From positions 2,296,501 to 2,360,500 of the forward strand of contig NC_059501.1 in assembly GCF_914767665.1 (NCBI RefSeq): a stretch of 64,000 nt of DNA. The letters run 5' to 3'. Positions 21,031 to 33,465 of this stretch are shown here, in pieces. The stretch is from Harmonia axyridis. Lineage: Eukaryota; Arthropoda; Insecta; Coleoptera; Coccinellidae. Position numbers and translations under genes: made by a program. Under the pieces are notes generated by a model. The model made no database searches, was not told the origin of the DNA, and saw nothing but the letters and a program-made list of their open reading frames with translations. Each line of letters begins with the position of its first letter. The stretch's first letter is position 1.

Positions 21031-21617
21031 ATTCGAAAATGAATCGAGATTTCTATAATCTGCTTTCTGATATCTTATTATTTTGGAAACAGAAAACGGG
21101 GGACCTTGAAGATTTTTTCTTCAAATCTTATAGTTTTCGAGATGCTTTCAGTGAGCATCGAATTTGTAGGTTGTGAACATGATTTTGGTGAGTTCAAGCA
21201 GAATTCTATGGAAGCATGTCTATTCTTCGCGGATTTTTTCAAAAATTCCATTCGAATATTGCTCAAAATAAATAATGTTTCAAACTCTGCAGCCAGATAT
21301 TTTCTTGAATATTTTCTCATTTATGTTGAAATATTCTATGACATTGGATGAAATACCAAACACTTTAATTAGTTACATTCTGAGTTCTATGATATGCAAT
21401 TTTAATTATAAGAACCATCATAGAAAACGAATTAAACACAGTACCCATAATTTAACGTATGTTTATTTTAATGTATATGGAATATCTACATAACATGCAC
21501 GATGTAAATGAATTTAAAATCACAATTAGCTATATCAATTCCTTTGTAAATACTGCATTAATCACAATCTCATTGACCTGAATTTCGACTGAACTGTTTG
21601 CATTTCTATCTCTACAA

Positions 21618-24600
21618 TTATTTCGGGTAAAGTTTGTCGTATGGAACATTGTTGGCCAATACCCTGAAAATCAGGTCCTCTATGAGACTGGTTATGACCT
21701 TCTCTATGACTGGCCTAAGGTCCTCGAACAGTTTGTCCACATTGTCCTGGATCACTTCGTTGGTAGCCTTTGCTGAAATAGTAAACGTGGAATTAACAAC
21801 GTTTATGTCAATGTTGGCGGTGCTTTATTGCTTCTATCTGGAATTGATATCGTGATGCTTACTCAGTTGTTCGTTATTATCAAATAAACCGTAGAGTTGG
21901 GCTTTGGGCTGGCCTACTGATATTGTGCTGTTGGTGAAAATGGGCTTGGTGAATTCGACGCCTTTCTTCTTGATTATTTCGATGGCTTGGAAGACTGTTA
22001 TGTTGGAGTCGCCTGAAATAATAATTCGTCAGGAGGTGCGATTATGATGTAATTATTTTGCTCAATTCATAATTTTCGTGGGTTTGACCGAAGTAATATT
22101 GGCGTTGAAGCAAAAAATTTTTTGTGGCGCCTGCTAAAAAAGTATGAATAACAACATGACTTACCACATAACCAATGCAAAATCGTAGAAGTTGGAAAAC
22201 GAAGGTAGTATTGTTTTTTATCTTTGTAAAATACAACATATGATAACGATTTCATTTCTCTTTCATGCAGAAAATCATGTTAATTAATTATATCCCGGAA
22301 TCTTATATTCCAACTGATATACCTTGAATGTCGATCTCTTAGTATTTTTTAATACTTACCTATTCCTGCTGTGAAGTCTCCTTTTCCTACAATTGGTGCG
22401 CCAATGACAGTACCCTTCACGTCATATTTTCCTGCCAATTTCAATTCGGAAATCGAAGCTTTGCAGTTGAATTGAAGCTTGGGAACATCAAAACTGAAAC
22501 AATATTTAGACGAGTGGAGAAATAAATATTAAACAGTCACAAGGGCAGAAAATGAGATTCAGCTACACTGAGAAAAGCATCAGCTAAGGTCTGTTAAAGC
22601 CTTTTCTGCATGGGTAATACACAATTATAAAAAATAATTATACTTTGTAGCATTTTGAAGATTCTGTAGGAATGTGTAACGACTTATTTTTATGGAAATT
22701 CATTAATTTGAAGGAAATTTTTTAGAATTCCGGCTGTGTTTTTCTGCCAGGATTAGACTAATCCTCTTGGTTTGTAGAAATTCATGTGAAATGTCAAATA
22801 AGGTGTCTATACAGCTAATTATTCAATTCATTTTCATGTGTGGTTGGCGAGAAATATCATTCTATTCTTCAATTGTCATAACTGTTCTATTCTTCAATTC
22901 CCATAAAAATTGTTTTCAAGCAACAAACATCAAATCTGATAAAATTACATCTGCATTGATTTTCAAACAATTACGTTCATTATTCTGTGACTATTTATTT
23001 GATCATTTCACGTTTTGAGTCATTATGGCCAAAAGATTTAAAATTCCTAGACGCTGACTTCTGTAATTTGGAATACATAGCAAAACTTCTGGCGAAATAA
23101 GTTTACCTGACACATCAAACTAATTTTCCACATCAAAAAAAAATTTGATGACCATAGAAATTCCAAAATGATATAGTGGCAACTTTTGACAAATGACTTA
23201 TGTGTCATTTATGACACTCAGTACCTCTTTTAGAAACTCAGAGTAATAAACATAGATAGAGGGAGCATATGTCATTTTCACTAAGCAAATTTTGTCTTCA
23301 AGATGATTTGATAGAAGCTCGCGGAAATGAAAACTTTTCAGTGGTACGATATTTCAATCAATTCGCGAGTTTCTCCACAAAGAACACACTTCTTATGTGC
23401 CATACTGAATAAACGTTTTATATGAACTCAAAATATATTGAAACAAATACTTAAATATATCAGAAATTCAGAAAACAAACTTCAAGTGCGCCAAATGACG
23501 TGAAACTACCGATGACACTAGGAGAGCAAAAGTTGCCAAACCTTGGATTTCAGCAGGTAGATACAAAAAATAATGAATATTCTGCTCATTATGTATGCGG
23601 CAATTGGGAAAAATATCGGATTCCAAATGTTCAAATTTGCATATTTAATCGAGAATCACTCAAATAAATATATTCATTCAATATAATATACAAATAGTAA
23701 AATTGTGGATTTGAAAATATATCATAATCCGACAACCACAATCTAACCATGTTGGGGACATGTAAAAATTGAGTATACTCCCTCTATCTATGATTAGAAA
23801 TGAATAGTTTTCGATTCCAATTTCTCCCAGTAGAGAATTCTATGATTCCTGAATACTCACTCGAATTGGGAGAATTTGTAGTTAGAGAGACCGGTGATAA
23901 CGATGTCGTTCAATTTCGCCTTGAAATTAAGGAGATTGCTGCCCTGTTCCAGGGTGACTTCCGGGAGGGTGAAGGGCTCGATTGGGGGCACGTTCAGTTC
24001 CGGGACACCCTTGATGAGATAGGGCCTGACTTGGTCGGTAGCCTTCAGAAGACACTCGTTCAGCTTGGGGTCAGATCGATGACATTTCGGAAAGTAGGAG
24101 GCTGAAATATGAATTTTTTTTTCATTAGATCTATCAATGTATGAAGCAAAAGAAATGATTGTCGTTATTTTGATGATATTACTTTTATTTTTGAATTTTA
24201 CTTCTGATGATTATAATATTCCAGCAATTATTCGCTATGTTCTTACTGATGACAAAAACATTTTTATCGAAATATTATTGCAGATGTTGAGTTATTTTTT
24301 CTGATTTAAAGCATATTGCTACCTGTGAAAATGATATTCCCGCCAGTATAAGTGATATTCCTGCTGATCTTTGAGCTATACGTCCCAACCACGAAATGAA
24401 TGAAATATTATGTTTTTATATACCAAGGAATAATATAATAATAAGAGAGTTTATTCAGAATATTACAATAATAAAGTCTATAATACTGTAGAGTTAATAT
24501 GAATCAATATTTTTAATTGATATGAAATGAAGCAGAGTAAATTGCCGTATTTATAATCAAGACATTTTTGGGGAATTTTTCTGGAGTTTGTTTTAATACC

Positions 24601-25737
24601 AAAGAATTCTTCTTCAGTTCGGCGTAGTCACTATAGAAATCGATGAAAAATTACGAAAATTTTTATTCAACGAACTGTTTTGCCAGTGAGTGTATACAGG
24701 GTGTCCGGGAAAATGTGGGTAATTTCTCGGATTTAAAAAATAAGATGACAATTCCCATCATTTTTTTTTCCTAGGGGCCCTCCCTACGGAGATACGGCCT
24801 CCTAAATGACGTCACTGGACATCCATTTTAGTGGAATAAATTTCAAACTACTCAATATAATTTAAAGAAAATTTGATATGACAGTAGTAAGGATCTCTTA
24901 AAATACTGCCCTTAAATTTAAATAGGCTTTTTTAGTTACCCCTTAATAACTATAAACTATAACGTGCATTTCTATGCCAAAACTGCATAGTTAAGAATTT
25001 TTGTAATTTTGTCGGATTCAATAACATAAACTAGCACTTTTTTGTTTTTTGAATAACTTTCGTATCACACTAAGTTGCCGACAAAAAAAATTAGAATTCA
25101 TGGTTCTTTCTTTAGAAATAAAAAAAATAATTCCTTCGTTATTTTGTATTTCGAAAACGGTTCATTTTATTGACGATAAAAAAGAGTACTTTTTTTTAGC
25201 TCAATGTTCAAGCTATCCAAATTTAATTTTTTCTACTCCTTATCATACAAGTGTTGAAAATGTAAGCATTTAAATGTACAACCTAGTCCGCCTCTGATAA
25301 ACTGAAAGAGCTAATTTAAATTTAAGGGCAGTATTTTAAGAGGTCCTTACTACCGTTTATCATATTAAATTTTCGTCAAGTTATATGGAGTAGTTTGAAA
25401 TGTATTTAACTAAAATGGATTTCCAGTGACGTCATTTAGGAAACCGTATCTCCGTAGTAAGAGCCGCTAGGAAAAAAATGATGGGAACTTGTCATCTTAT
25501 TTTTTTTGTTTTACTTGAATCCGAGCGATTTTCCCGAACACCCTGTATATACCAACATTGAATTAGTTCATCAATCCTAGTATTAATGAACTGAGAGGGC
25601 GTAAGAACCAACAGAGAACAAAGGAAATCAATGTTCAACTCACGTAAATCTTTACCAACACCCTCAACCCTTGTGAGGGTGAACACCAATAAGCACCCTG
25701 CAATCAAGCTCTTGAAGAACGTCATCTTGGTCTTCAA
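21618..25737 (-). CDS. takeout / juvenile-hormone-binding-protein family protein, five exons, complete
   Basis: Exons on the minus strand: 25737-25644, 24101-23861, 22493-22360, 22012-21863, 21772-21618. Each intron has GT donor and AG acceptor, and the phases join to 774 nt = 257 codons plus TAA (21620-21618). Residues 1-26 are a signal peptide (MKTKMTFFKSLIAGCLLVF...), so the protein is secreted. Cys38 and Cys48 (FPKC...LNEC) are the conserved N-terminal disulfide pair. PYLIKGVPELNVPPIEPF, the FDVPKLQFNCKA strand region and the C-terminal VPYDKLYP are typical of the family. Such proteins form an elongated fold that binds hydrophobic ligands such as juvenile hormone in haemolymph or sensory tissue; the ligand of this one is unknown. 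Length is normal for the family (~245-260). Intron 1 carries fold-back F4 and intron 2 carries an X-family MITE. Confidence 0.96.
23244..23796 (+). mobile_element. MITE family X, copy 1 (in takeout-like intron 2)
   Basis: 553 bp with inverted ends: left TAATAAACATAGATAGAGGG, right the reverse complement of a similar string ending TATCTATGATTA. Internal landmarks are GAGTTTCTCCACAAAGAA, TGACACTAGGAGAGCAAAAG and CCATGTTGGGGACATGTAAA. Other copies are at 29860-30250, 36417-37003 and 60597-60838. No coding capacity. Confidence 0.8.
24696..25546. repeat. fold-back element F4 (in takeout-like intron 1)
   Basis: Ends ACAGGGTGTCCGGGAAAA (24696) and the mirrored TTTTCCCGAACACCCTGT (to 25546). Arms of about 230 bp share GACGTCA, CTCCGTAG and AGGGCAGTATTTTAAGAG blocks. 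About 380 bp of AT-rich interior. Arm divergence is about 10-15% by eye. Confidence 0.85.
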
Positions 25738-25756
25738 CTAGTAGACCAGCCAATGC

Positions 25757-25791
25757 ACTGACTGCATACCAAACAAAAATTCCTCTTTATA
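25757..25791 (-). promoter_or_regulatory. core promoter of the takeout-like gene (TATA box and Inr)
   Basis: TATAAA (25791-25786) lies 32 bases upstream of the A in an initiator TCAGT (25761-25757). The initiator is about 20 bases before the ATG at 25737. This is the canonical spacing for a tightly regulated insect promoter with a very short 5' UTR. Confidence 0.7.
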
Positions 25792-26215
25792 TCTTAATGC
25801 GAGTGGAGCGTTGCCCAATTAGTTAATTTACAGATACTTCTTAATGTCAAAACGATGTATGATAACATCGAGAGGAGTTTTGTGAAATTTTTAACGAATT
25901 CAAACGTTTATGAAACCTGTGTAGTGTTAAGTAAACAATTGAAGATAATTAATTATTTATGTATATCGTTTTAGTTGGTCGCTTTGCATTCCAGCTTTGA
26001 ATATTCAACGATTCCACTCGTAATTAACTTTGAAGGTGATTTGATGGAAAATTTAAGTTATTATCCTAGTTTTGCTCAATTTTATGTTTGACTGATTCGA
26101 TCCAAGAATGAAGTAACATGAATGAAGGTTCAGAACAATTGCTATCAGTGTTTTATAGATATCTTTTCTCCAGATAGCTACAGCTGTTTTTTAAAATTGT
26201 CAATAAGGTATTTGT
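25792..26215. other. AT-rich upstream flank of takeout-like gene
   Basis: No recognised site beyond the core promoter. Confidence 0.4.
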
Positions 26216-27535
26216 ACAGGGTGGGCAAATATGCGAGGTAAGAGGCTATATCTCAGGATCCACTCATCGTAGAGACTTGAGGTAAACATTTCGACCACTA
26301 AAGTGTACAAGAAAACACACTGGAAATTTTTTTGAAGTTCATACCTGTACCGCTAGGGGGCGTACTAGCTATCGTCGAGTAGAAAAATAAATTTTACTCG
26401 AAAATGTTTCATATGAAGTTGAAGAAAATATGTCATCACTGTAATCCTTGGAAAATTCTCTATCTTTATGAATTATCACTTTCGATTTTACATCAAATAA
26501 GGGTAGGGGGAAGGGAGAATTCTGACTGATTGAAATGCCTGTAACTTCAGTTTCGCTCAACATTTTTGAGCGAATTAGATCTCGTCTGAGGGATAATATC
26601 TTGTTGATTGAGGACAAAATATACTCATGATAAATTTGTTTATGTTACTTTCGATAGGGGGCGCTGAGTCAGAAGTTCATTGTTTTGTTCATTTTACTCC
26701 GAAATTTCAAATGTTATGATAGGATTTTCTTAACAGAAACAGAAGTTCCATCAAATTTGCATGAAAAAACCAAATTGTGTCTTCAGGTTCTGACAGAAAC
26801 AGAAATCCCATCAAATCTGTATGGAAAACCCAAAAAGGCGCAAAGCGATAGCTTCAGGTGTTCTGGAGTTATGGCCAAAAAAAATATTCTTCAACTGATG
26901 CACTGAGAAACTAAATTATATCTTCTTTCGGCTATAACTCCAGAATGCCCGAAGCTATCGCTTTGCGACCTTCTGATTTTTTCATGCAAATTTGATGGAA
27001 CTTCTGTTTCTGTTAAGAAAATCCTATCATTACATTTGAAATTTCGAAGTAAAATGAACAAAACAATGAACTTCTGACTTAGCGCCCCCTATCGAAAGCA
27101 GCAAAAACAAATTTATCATGAGTATATTTTGTCCTCAATCAACAAGATATTATCTCTTAGACGAGATCTACTTTGCTCAAAAATGTTGAGCGAAACTGAA
27201 GTTACAGGCATTTCAATCAGTCAGAATTCTCCCTTTCCCCTACCCTTATTTGATGTCGTAAAATCGAAAGTGATAATTCAAAAAGATAGAGAATTTTCCG
27301 AGGATTACAGTGATGATATTTTTTCTTCAACTTCATATGAAACATTTTCGAGTAAAATTCATTTTTCTACTTGACGATAGCTATTACGCCCCCTAGCGGC
27401 AGAGGTATGAACTTCAAAACAATTTTCAGTGTGTTTTTTTTTGTACACTTTAGTGGTAAAATTTTTTATCGCAAGTCTCTACGATTAGTGGATCCTGAGA
27501 TATAGCCGCTTATCTCGCTTATTTGCCCACCCTGT
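26216..27535. repeat. fold-back element F5 (1,320-bp near-complete palindrome)
   Basis: Starts ACAGGGTGGGCAAATA (26216) and ends TATTTGCCCACCCTGT (27535). The arms, about 640 bp each, mirror one another to a centre near 26900-26930. Short reading frames appear as mirror images (26369-26617 minus and 27129-27374 plus, both beginning MSSINKILSLRRDL), which shows they are arm sequence rather than genes. No transposase. Confidence 0.9.
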
Positions 27536-27964
27536 ACATATAAAGGTAAAATAAAGTCTTTCATTCACACCACTTATAACATAAGAACGACTGGACTAAT
27601 TTTGTATCGTTTTGAATAACTACAACAAAAAATTATTAAAAATTTAGAAAAACCATTGATGATATAGAAAATTGAATAATTATATTAAAGTCAAGAAGAG
27701 ATTCGACGTTTGCCAAAATTTTTATTATTTCAAAAAGCAACGAAATCATCACCAATTGGGCTGATCAGGGTTCCTCTAAATTATCTGACAGTAGACATCA
27801 GGACAATCTATATGAAATTGCAGAGTCTAAACTTTAGGCTGATGCTAGTTTGAAAAACATTTTGTTGACGTCCGATATAAGGAGAGGGTGAGATTACAAT
27901 AATATTTCACTCAATATCCAGTACTATCCAGTTACTATCCAGTAAAAACACATTTTTTCTAAAA
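27536..27964. other. AT-rich intergenic sequence, nothing recognised
   Basis: No supported feature. Confidence 0.4.
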
Positions 27965-28270
27965 ATTCAAATTAATTTATCAACCTTCTAAAGTGGTGTA
28001 CATAATGTATTCCAAGTTTCCTCTTACGTTTCAATACCTTTTCTGTAGAAGTATTCTTTGTTGCTTCCGAAATAGGCTTAAATTTCGACAACCACTTCTT
28101 CATTAGAGCCAAATTTCTTTCATTCAAACAATTTTTTGGGGACTGCAAAAAGCCACAAATAACTTGGTGCCAGATCTGGAGAATCCGCAGGATGGTCAAG
28201 CAGTTGGACGTGCAAATCTTTCAATTTGAGTAGTGGATTTCGAGGGACGTGGTTAAGTTTGTTGATGGCC
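27965..28270 (-). pseudogene. mariner (DD34D-type) transposase C-terminal relic
   Basis: Two minus-strand frames joined by a frameshift read as a mariner tail: LLDHPADSPDLAPSYLWLF (normally HPPYSPDLAPSDYWLF, with the third catalytic Asp here replaced by Tyr), then ERKKFGSNEEVV and a YFYRKGIE block. The N-terminal part is not found. Inactive. Confidence 0.7.
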
Positions 28271-29859
28271 AAAATCCGTAGAATATAACTGTTTCTGATT
28301 TTGCTTTCCTTATTATTATGAAACTTCGAAAATAATGATAATGAAATTAGAAGCTTCATGCAAAATTTCATCCAAGAGAATATTGAAAAAACTCAATATC
28401 CATCTCAGAGACAACAAATCCGATCCTCATTATTATTATTATTGAAAATTTCCTTTTTCTGGCAGGGGGTCATGTGGATCGCTGCACCAGAACATTGAAG
28501 ACAGAATATCGAAAAAATGAGTCACAACAGATCTGACTAGGTTGAAATTTAACATGTACCCATATGTAATATTGATTTAAATGACATAATCGATCTGACC
28601 ACTTTCAAAAACAAACATTTGCCAATTTTAGCAAGATCACGTAATATTCACAATGGATATCATAAAAAACTGGAAGATTTCAGATGCGCAATATACGACA
28701 TCATCAAGAAAATGTCATTCGTTTTTGGGATTACTTTTTTCTGCATTATCTCTCTTCTCAAACAACAAAATGAAGCAATTTGTTGGTTTTCAAGTCATTA
28801 GTCTCGATTAATAGGTATTTTATTCCAAATTGAAGTTCTCTGCTTCACAATCCTCATCAATATTCAGAGGCTGTGCATATTTTTAACCGCAGATCGATCT
28901 TGAGCTATAACTCAGAGGAAATGCAGAGGTTCATTTCAAAGTTTGAATTTTGTATAACACATTATAATTTGATTCGATGGAAAAGTGACTGAGCATAAGT
29001 GTATGGATCTACAGGGAAAGTTTTATTTTTTATTTGAAAGCATACAGAGAATATCGTTTAAATAAATGTTCGTTGCAATGTATGTGTCTTCGATGTTTCC
29101 TAATATTGTTTTTTGAATAAGGTTAAAAAAAACTTGACTAATGAATCAATAACTGAGCAATTCATGTTTTATTCTACCCGTTTTTTTTCAATTCTTGCAT
29201 AACATTAAAATTTGCAAGAATTTTAATATAAATATTCACTCCATTAACCTTAAAAGTTACATAGGTGATAGGTGCCATTTAAAATAAAATTATTTTACTT
29301 GTACTTTACTTTACTTTTTACTCAATACAATGTCATTTTTAATTTTTTTGAGAAAATTGCCTCGTGTAATCATTTACGTGTAATCGAAGATATCCTAAAC
29401 TGTTAGGTTTGTTGAAAGTCCAACGCCTTACTAACACATAAAAAACGATGAAAAGTGAGTATTTTTTCAAATGGAATGATCTGCATATCATAAGACGCAT
29501 CGAAGGAGAACAAAAATGCCTTTCAAATAATTCATGTTCCTATTTTAATTGTATACTGTTTCCACAATAAAAGCAAAATGCATATCTGTATTAGGTATCC
29601 ATGAACTGTCATAGAACATGTTAATTGTAATTATCTGACAACCGGCATTGATTATGAAATATTGTTGAATTTATTATCGTAGATTGGACCGAAAGACGAT
29701 TCGAATAGAAGGTTGTAATTATACTAATAAGTTTTGAGAAGATTGTTTATTCTTCACGGCTAATGCGATCAACTTGGAGCAACAATATTCAGAATGTTTA
29801 ATAAGATTTATCCTGAATTAAAACCAATGAAATAGAGAAAATTTTTGAACCATTTATGA
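28271..29859. other. AT-rich intergenic sequence with an (ATT)n run
   Basis: An (ATT)n run at about 28427-28443. Otherwise no frame or repeat that I can support. Confidence 0.45.
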
Positions 29860-30250
29860 ACGTTTCATATTAACTCGAAATATATTGAAATAAATACCCA
29901 AATATATCAAAAATTCAGAAAACAAACTTTAAGCGCGCCCTACGACGTGAAACAATCGATGACACTAGGAGGGCAAAAGTTGCCAAGCCTTGGATTTAAG
30001 CAGGTAGATACAGAAAATAATAACTGCATACAAAATATTTGACAATTAGGAAGAATATCGGACTCCAAAGATTCAAATTTGCATATTTAATCAGGAATCA
30101 CTCAAATAAATATATTTCATTCAATATAATATACATTCATAACGAAATAGTAAAATTGTGGATTCGAAAATATATCACAATCCGATAACGTAATCTAATC
30201 ATGTTGGGGACATGTGAAAATTGCGTTTTCTCCGTCTATCTATGATTATT
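29860..30250 (+). mobile_element. MITE family X, copy 2 (5' truncated)
   Basis: Matches the 3' two-thirds of the copy at 23244, from the ATGAACGTTTCATATTAACT region through CATGTTGGGGACATGTGAAA to TCCGTCTATCTATGATTATT. The left end is missing. Confidence 0.75.
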
Positions 30251-30870
30251 ACTTTATGCACAGACCCAATGAAAAAATTCTACAGGTGTTAAACCACAAG
30301 ATCTTGGTGGCCAATTCTGATCATCCTTTCAAGGAATAATAAGGACAGGAAACATTTTTTGCAGAATTGCGATTATTTTGTTGCTTTTGTGGCACGTAGC
30401 GCCAACTCTACGAGCTATAGCATCAATATTCTTAGTTGGTTTTAAGCGACGCACACGGTTTCAATTCTTCACATCGCTAAACTGTCTCAACAGCTCAAAT
30501 TGTTCCACCGGTTTCATTTTATTTTGCCGTCAGAGTATCTGATTTGCGATGACCCAAAAGTGGTTATGTTGGTTGTTGCCCGAAAACTCATTGAGTCTTC
30601 CTGCGGAAACCACAAATGGACGGCTGGCTCCTGTTGTGGACTCCGTTTGTTTGTTGTTTTCCTTCAAGTGTTGCTCATCTAACACTTTTTCACCGTACTG
30701 ATGAGGGCCGAAAGCCCGTAACACGTGTCAGCGGTTAGTACTTCTCCTGAGGGCTTGTGCAATACTCTTTAACAATTGTAATGCGTTGTTGAAGCGTGTA
30801 TCTTTCTATTTTTAGTAATGGCGTAGTTTCTTCAAAAGTCTATGGAGAACCATCAACCGTGGCTCACCCT
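30251..30870 (-). pseudogene. mariner-like (DD41D-type) transposase relic, interrupted
   Basis: Minus-strand translation gives a start-like MPLLKIERYTLQQRITIV around 30830-30770 and, far downstream, NWPPRSCGLTPVEFF around 30315-30270, the region before the third catalytic residue of DD41D-like transposases. Between them the frames are broken and the order is disturbed by a foreign segment (about 30500-30770) that includes the hammerhead-like motif. Confidence 0.5.
30693..30734 (+). ncRNA. damaged type I hammerhead ribozyme motif (Penelope-associated kind)
   Basis: CTGATGA at 30698-30704, a stem II hairpin GGGC-CGAAA-GCCC, GTAA in place of the core GAAA, then the palindrome ACACGTGT (30721-30728) and a C that completes the GUC cleavage triplet. 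The flanks ACCGT and GCGGT pair as stem I. The layout with a minimal stem III is that of hammerheads found in Penelope-like elements. The GTAA change should abolish activity, so this is a relic. Confidence 0.6.
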
Positions 30871-31020
30871 GTATATAATATGCTGAAAACATGAAGGTAC
30901 AAAGAGAAAGAACATGAATCAATATTGTTGGCCGAAATTGTTAATTTTTTGAGCACCATTCCACTAAAATTTCGATCTATAAAAATACCATTCCACTCTA
31001 TTAATGTTTTATATCTGTAC

Positions 31021-32186
31021 AGTGCATCCCATTTTGGGTGAGACAGCCAGGTTTCTCGCTTGTTATTTAAGATAGAGCCTTGCGGTTTTCACGTTCCTGT
31101 CCTACTTTTTCGTGAAACTCAAGTTTGTCTAATCATATTGTGCATAACTGTTTCCGTTCAAAAGATACAGGGTGATTTTGGAAATTGATACTTTTCGGAC
31201 CCCTTCTTTATCTCCGAAGTTATTAGAAATAATGCTGAGGTAAAAACTACGTCTGAATCAGAATTCTGCGTAAAATCCAGTGGCGTACTCAATATTTTTT
31301 TTCGGGGTATGGTTTTGAAGATTCAACACAAACTTATTTTTTTTTAATGGAACACCATGTGTATCATTACTTCGTTGAATTTGTTATTTTTTTCCCTTCA
31401 AAATGATATATGACACTATGTAGGTGGGATGTTCAGAAATGTTAAAAAAAAACACTAAAACATCAAATAATGATGATTTTTTGTTAATGGGCAATGGATT
31501 TCCCATAGAAAAGAAGAATCTATAATGATAACAATAATTTATAGCGATGACAGCTAGGTCAGATTGGTTTTTTCCCTCCAATGCCTACTTGATAAAACAA
31601 TGCTCCCAAATACATAGTAGCCATAATTACAACAAGGATGTTTGTGTCATCAATGATCTACTACTTTTAAAAATCGAAAGTAATAATCCTCTTATTGAAA
31701 CAGAAAATTCATGGTCCATTTACAAAAAATCATCATTATTTGACGTTTTAGTGTTTTTTCTAACATTTCTGAACATCCTACCTACATAATATTATATATC
31801 ATTTTGAAGGGAAAAAAACAACAAATTCAACGAAGTAATGATATATAGGGTGTTCCATTAAAAAAAAATATAGGTTTGTGTTGAATCTTCAAAACCATAC
31901 CCCGAAAAAAAATATTGAGTACGCCACTGGATTCTACGCAGAATTCTGATTCAGACTTAGTTTTCAGCTCAGCATTATTTCTAATAATTTCGGAGATAAA
32001 GGATGGGTCCAAAAAGTATCAATTTCCAAAATCACCCTGTATCTTTTGAACGGAAACAGTTATGCAGAATCTGATTAGACCAACTTGAGTTACACGAAAA
32101 AGTAGGACAGGAACGTGAAAACTGCAAGGCTCTATCTTAAATAACAAGCGAGAAACCTGGCTGTCTCACCCAAAATGGGATGCACT
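31021..32186. repeat. fold-back element F6 (1,166-bp palindrome)
   Basis: Ends AGTGCATCCCATTTTGGGTG (31021) and its mirror at 32167-32186, both flanked by TGTAC. Arms of about 530 bp share TCTCGCTTGTTATTTAAGAT, CACGTTCCTGTCCTACTTTT, ATCACCCTGTATCTTTTGAA and so on, around a centre near 31590. Frames at 31384-31581 (-) and 31547-31789 (+) are mirror images and not genes. Confidence 0.88.
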
Positions 32187-32929
32187 GTACATCCAGAGAT
32201 ATCCAGAAGATGTGGATCTGTCGAAAACATGAACTATTTATCAGCAACCCCAAGCAATTCGCTTCTTTTAACGATAATCCAGACGCATAAATGTCACAAC
32301 GTCATGTATTGATGCGATATACCCGGTCGTTTTGCACAAACAAGATAACCACTCATTTCAGTCTTGTGTGAAACGAGACGATGCTAGGCTTCACGCCAAG
32401 GGTCTATTATACTGAGGGGTTAATGTTGCAGAAGGGGATGCCGTAACAGAAATTTCAATACGGGAATGATTGATGAGCTTATTTTTTAGTATATGAGATT
32501 TTGGCGCGATACGATTCGTATTTGATGATGCTCTAATAGTCCTGGATTCAAGATGTCTTTTCATCGTGTTCAACTTCGAGAATTGATATCTGGCTTTTGC
32601 TATTCAAGTATGGATTTGGTGCTAGATATGGACTCAAGAAAACGGAAGAAAAAAAATGAATTAACGTCAGGGCAGGAGGTTCTACCTTCAATAATAGTCC
32701 AATAAATGTCATTCATATTGTTCTAGAATCTAGATTGTAGATTGAGGAGGCTTTCATTGCACCGCAACCTTATTCCTTATTGTGCCTCCTATCAGAGCTG
32801 TTCTTGTCATAAGTTGTAGTAGATTACAGCATCCTCACAAGTCTCTTATCTAAAGCATTCTTTGGATTTTCTAGCAATGGCGATCCGTAGTTTCTTCCAC
32901 CTACCCACTGAATCTGCTCTCGTCGTTTT
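32187..32929. other. intergenic, nothing recognised
   Basis: No supported frame or repeat. Confidence 0.4.
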
Positions 32930-33465
32930 CTGCTAGACTCATGCAGTGCTTTCATAGGCGGCAATGCCCTGTAAGGAATCAAGTGAGAGGTGTAGCATAT
33001 TCTTTCTAAGACCTCGCAGTATCAATGTTCTGAAGAAAATTTTTGGAAAGATCCAGCTAAAAAAGATCACGTCAGAGTATTTCGATTTTGTCTTTCTCCT
33101 GAAATTCTTTATTGTAGGTACAATTATACCACAGAAAGGTTCTGGGCCAATGAAAGGTGTTTGTGCCGTTTTTCTATCATTGGCGTCTTCATTTTCATTT
33201 TCTTTAATTCAATGACCATGAACCTAGACTAAACAGACCTCATTATTCTTACCTATTTCGTTGAGTTTTCTCCACTTCTACCATCTTAGAATCGATAATA
33301 TATAAGCTGCTTTGATTGCAGACTGACCGTCAGAATGTATTGCTATACCATATTTCAAACAGTTTCTCACTATATTCAGTTCCACACATGTTTTAATTGC
33401 AAGTATTTCTGCCTGAAAGACACTTGGAAATCGGACTAACGATAGTGAGCATTTGGTGCCAGCGT
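32930..33465 (-). pseudogene. non-LTR retrotransposon RNase H relic (I/Jockey-like)
   Basis: Minus-strand translation from about 33470 reads SLVRFPSVFQAEILAIKTC, then IAIHSDGQSAIKAA. The FQAE glutamate and SDGQSA aspartate are RNase H catalytic positions. After stops it continues with TPFIGPEPFCGI near 33150, the segment that follows RNase H in such elements. Broken by stops and small indels. The mariner copy at 33466 is inserted directly beside it. Confidence 0.7.

Noticed and set aside
23800..24105. 101-codon plus-strand frame
   Set aside because: Antisense shadow of exon 2 of the takeout-like gene, which is supported by splice sites and family motifs.
26369..27374. Paired frames beginning MSSINKILSLRRDL
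   Set aside because: They are the same sequence read from opposite arms of fold-back F5, not two genes.
31384..31789. Frames sharing KKSSLFDVLVFF
   Set aside because: Mirror images in the arms of fold-back F6.
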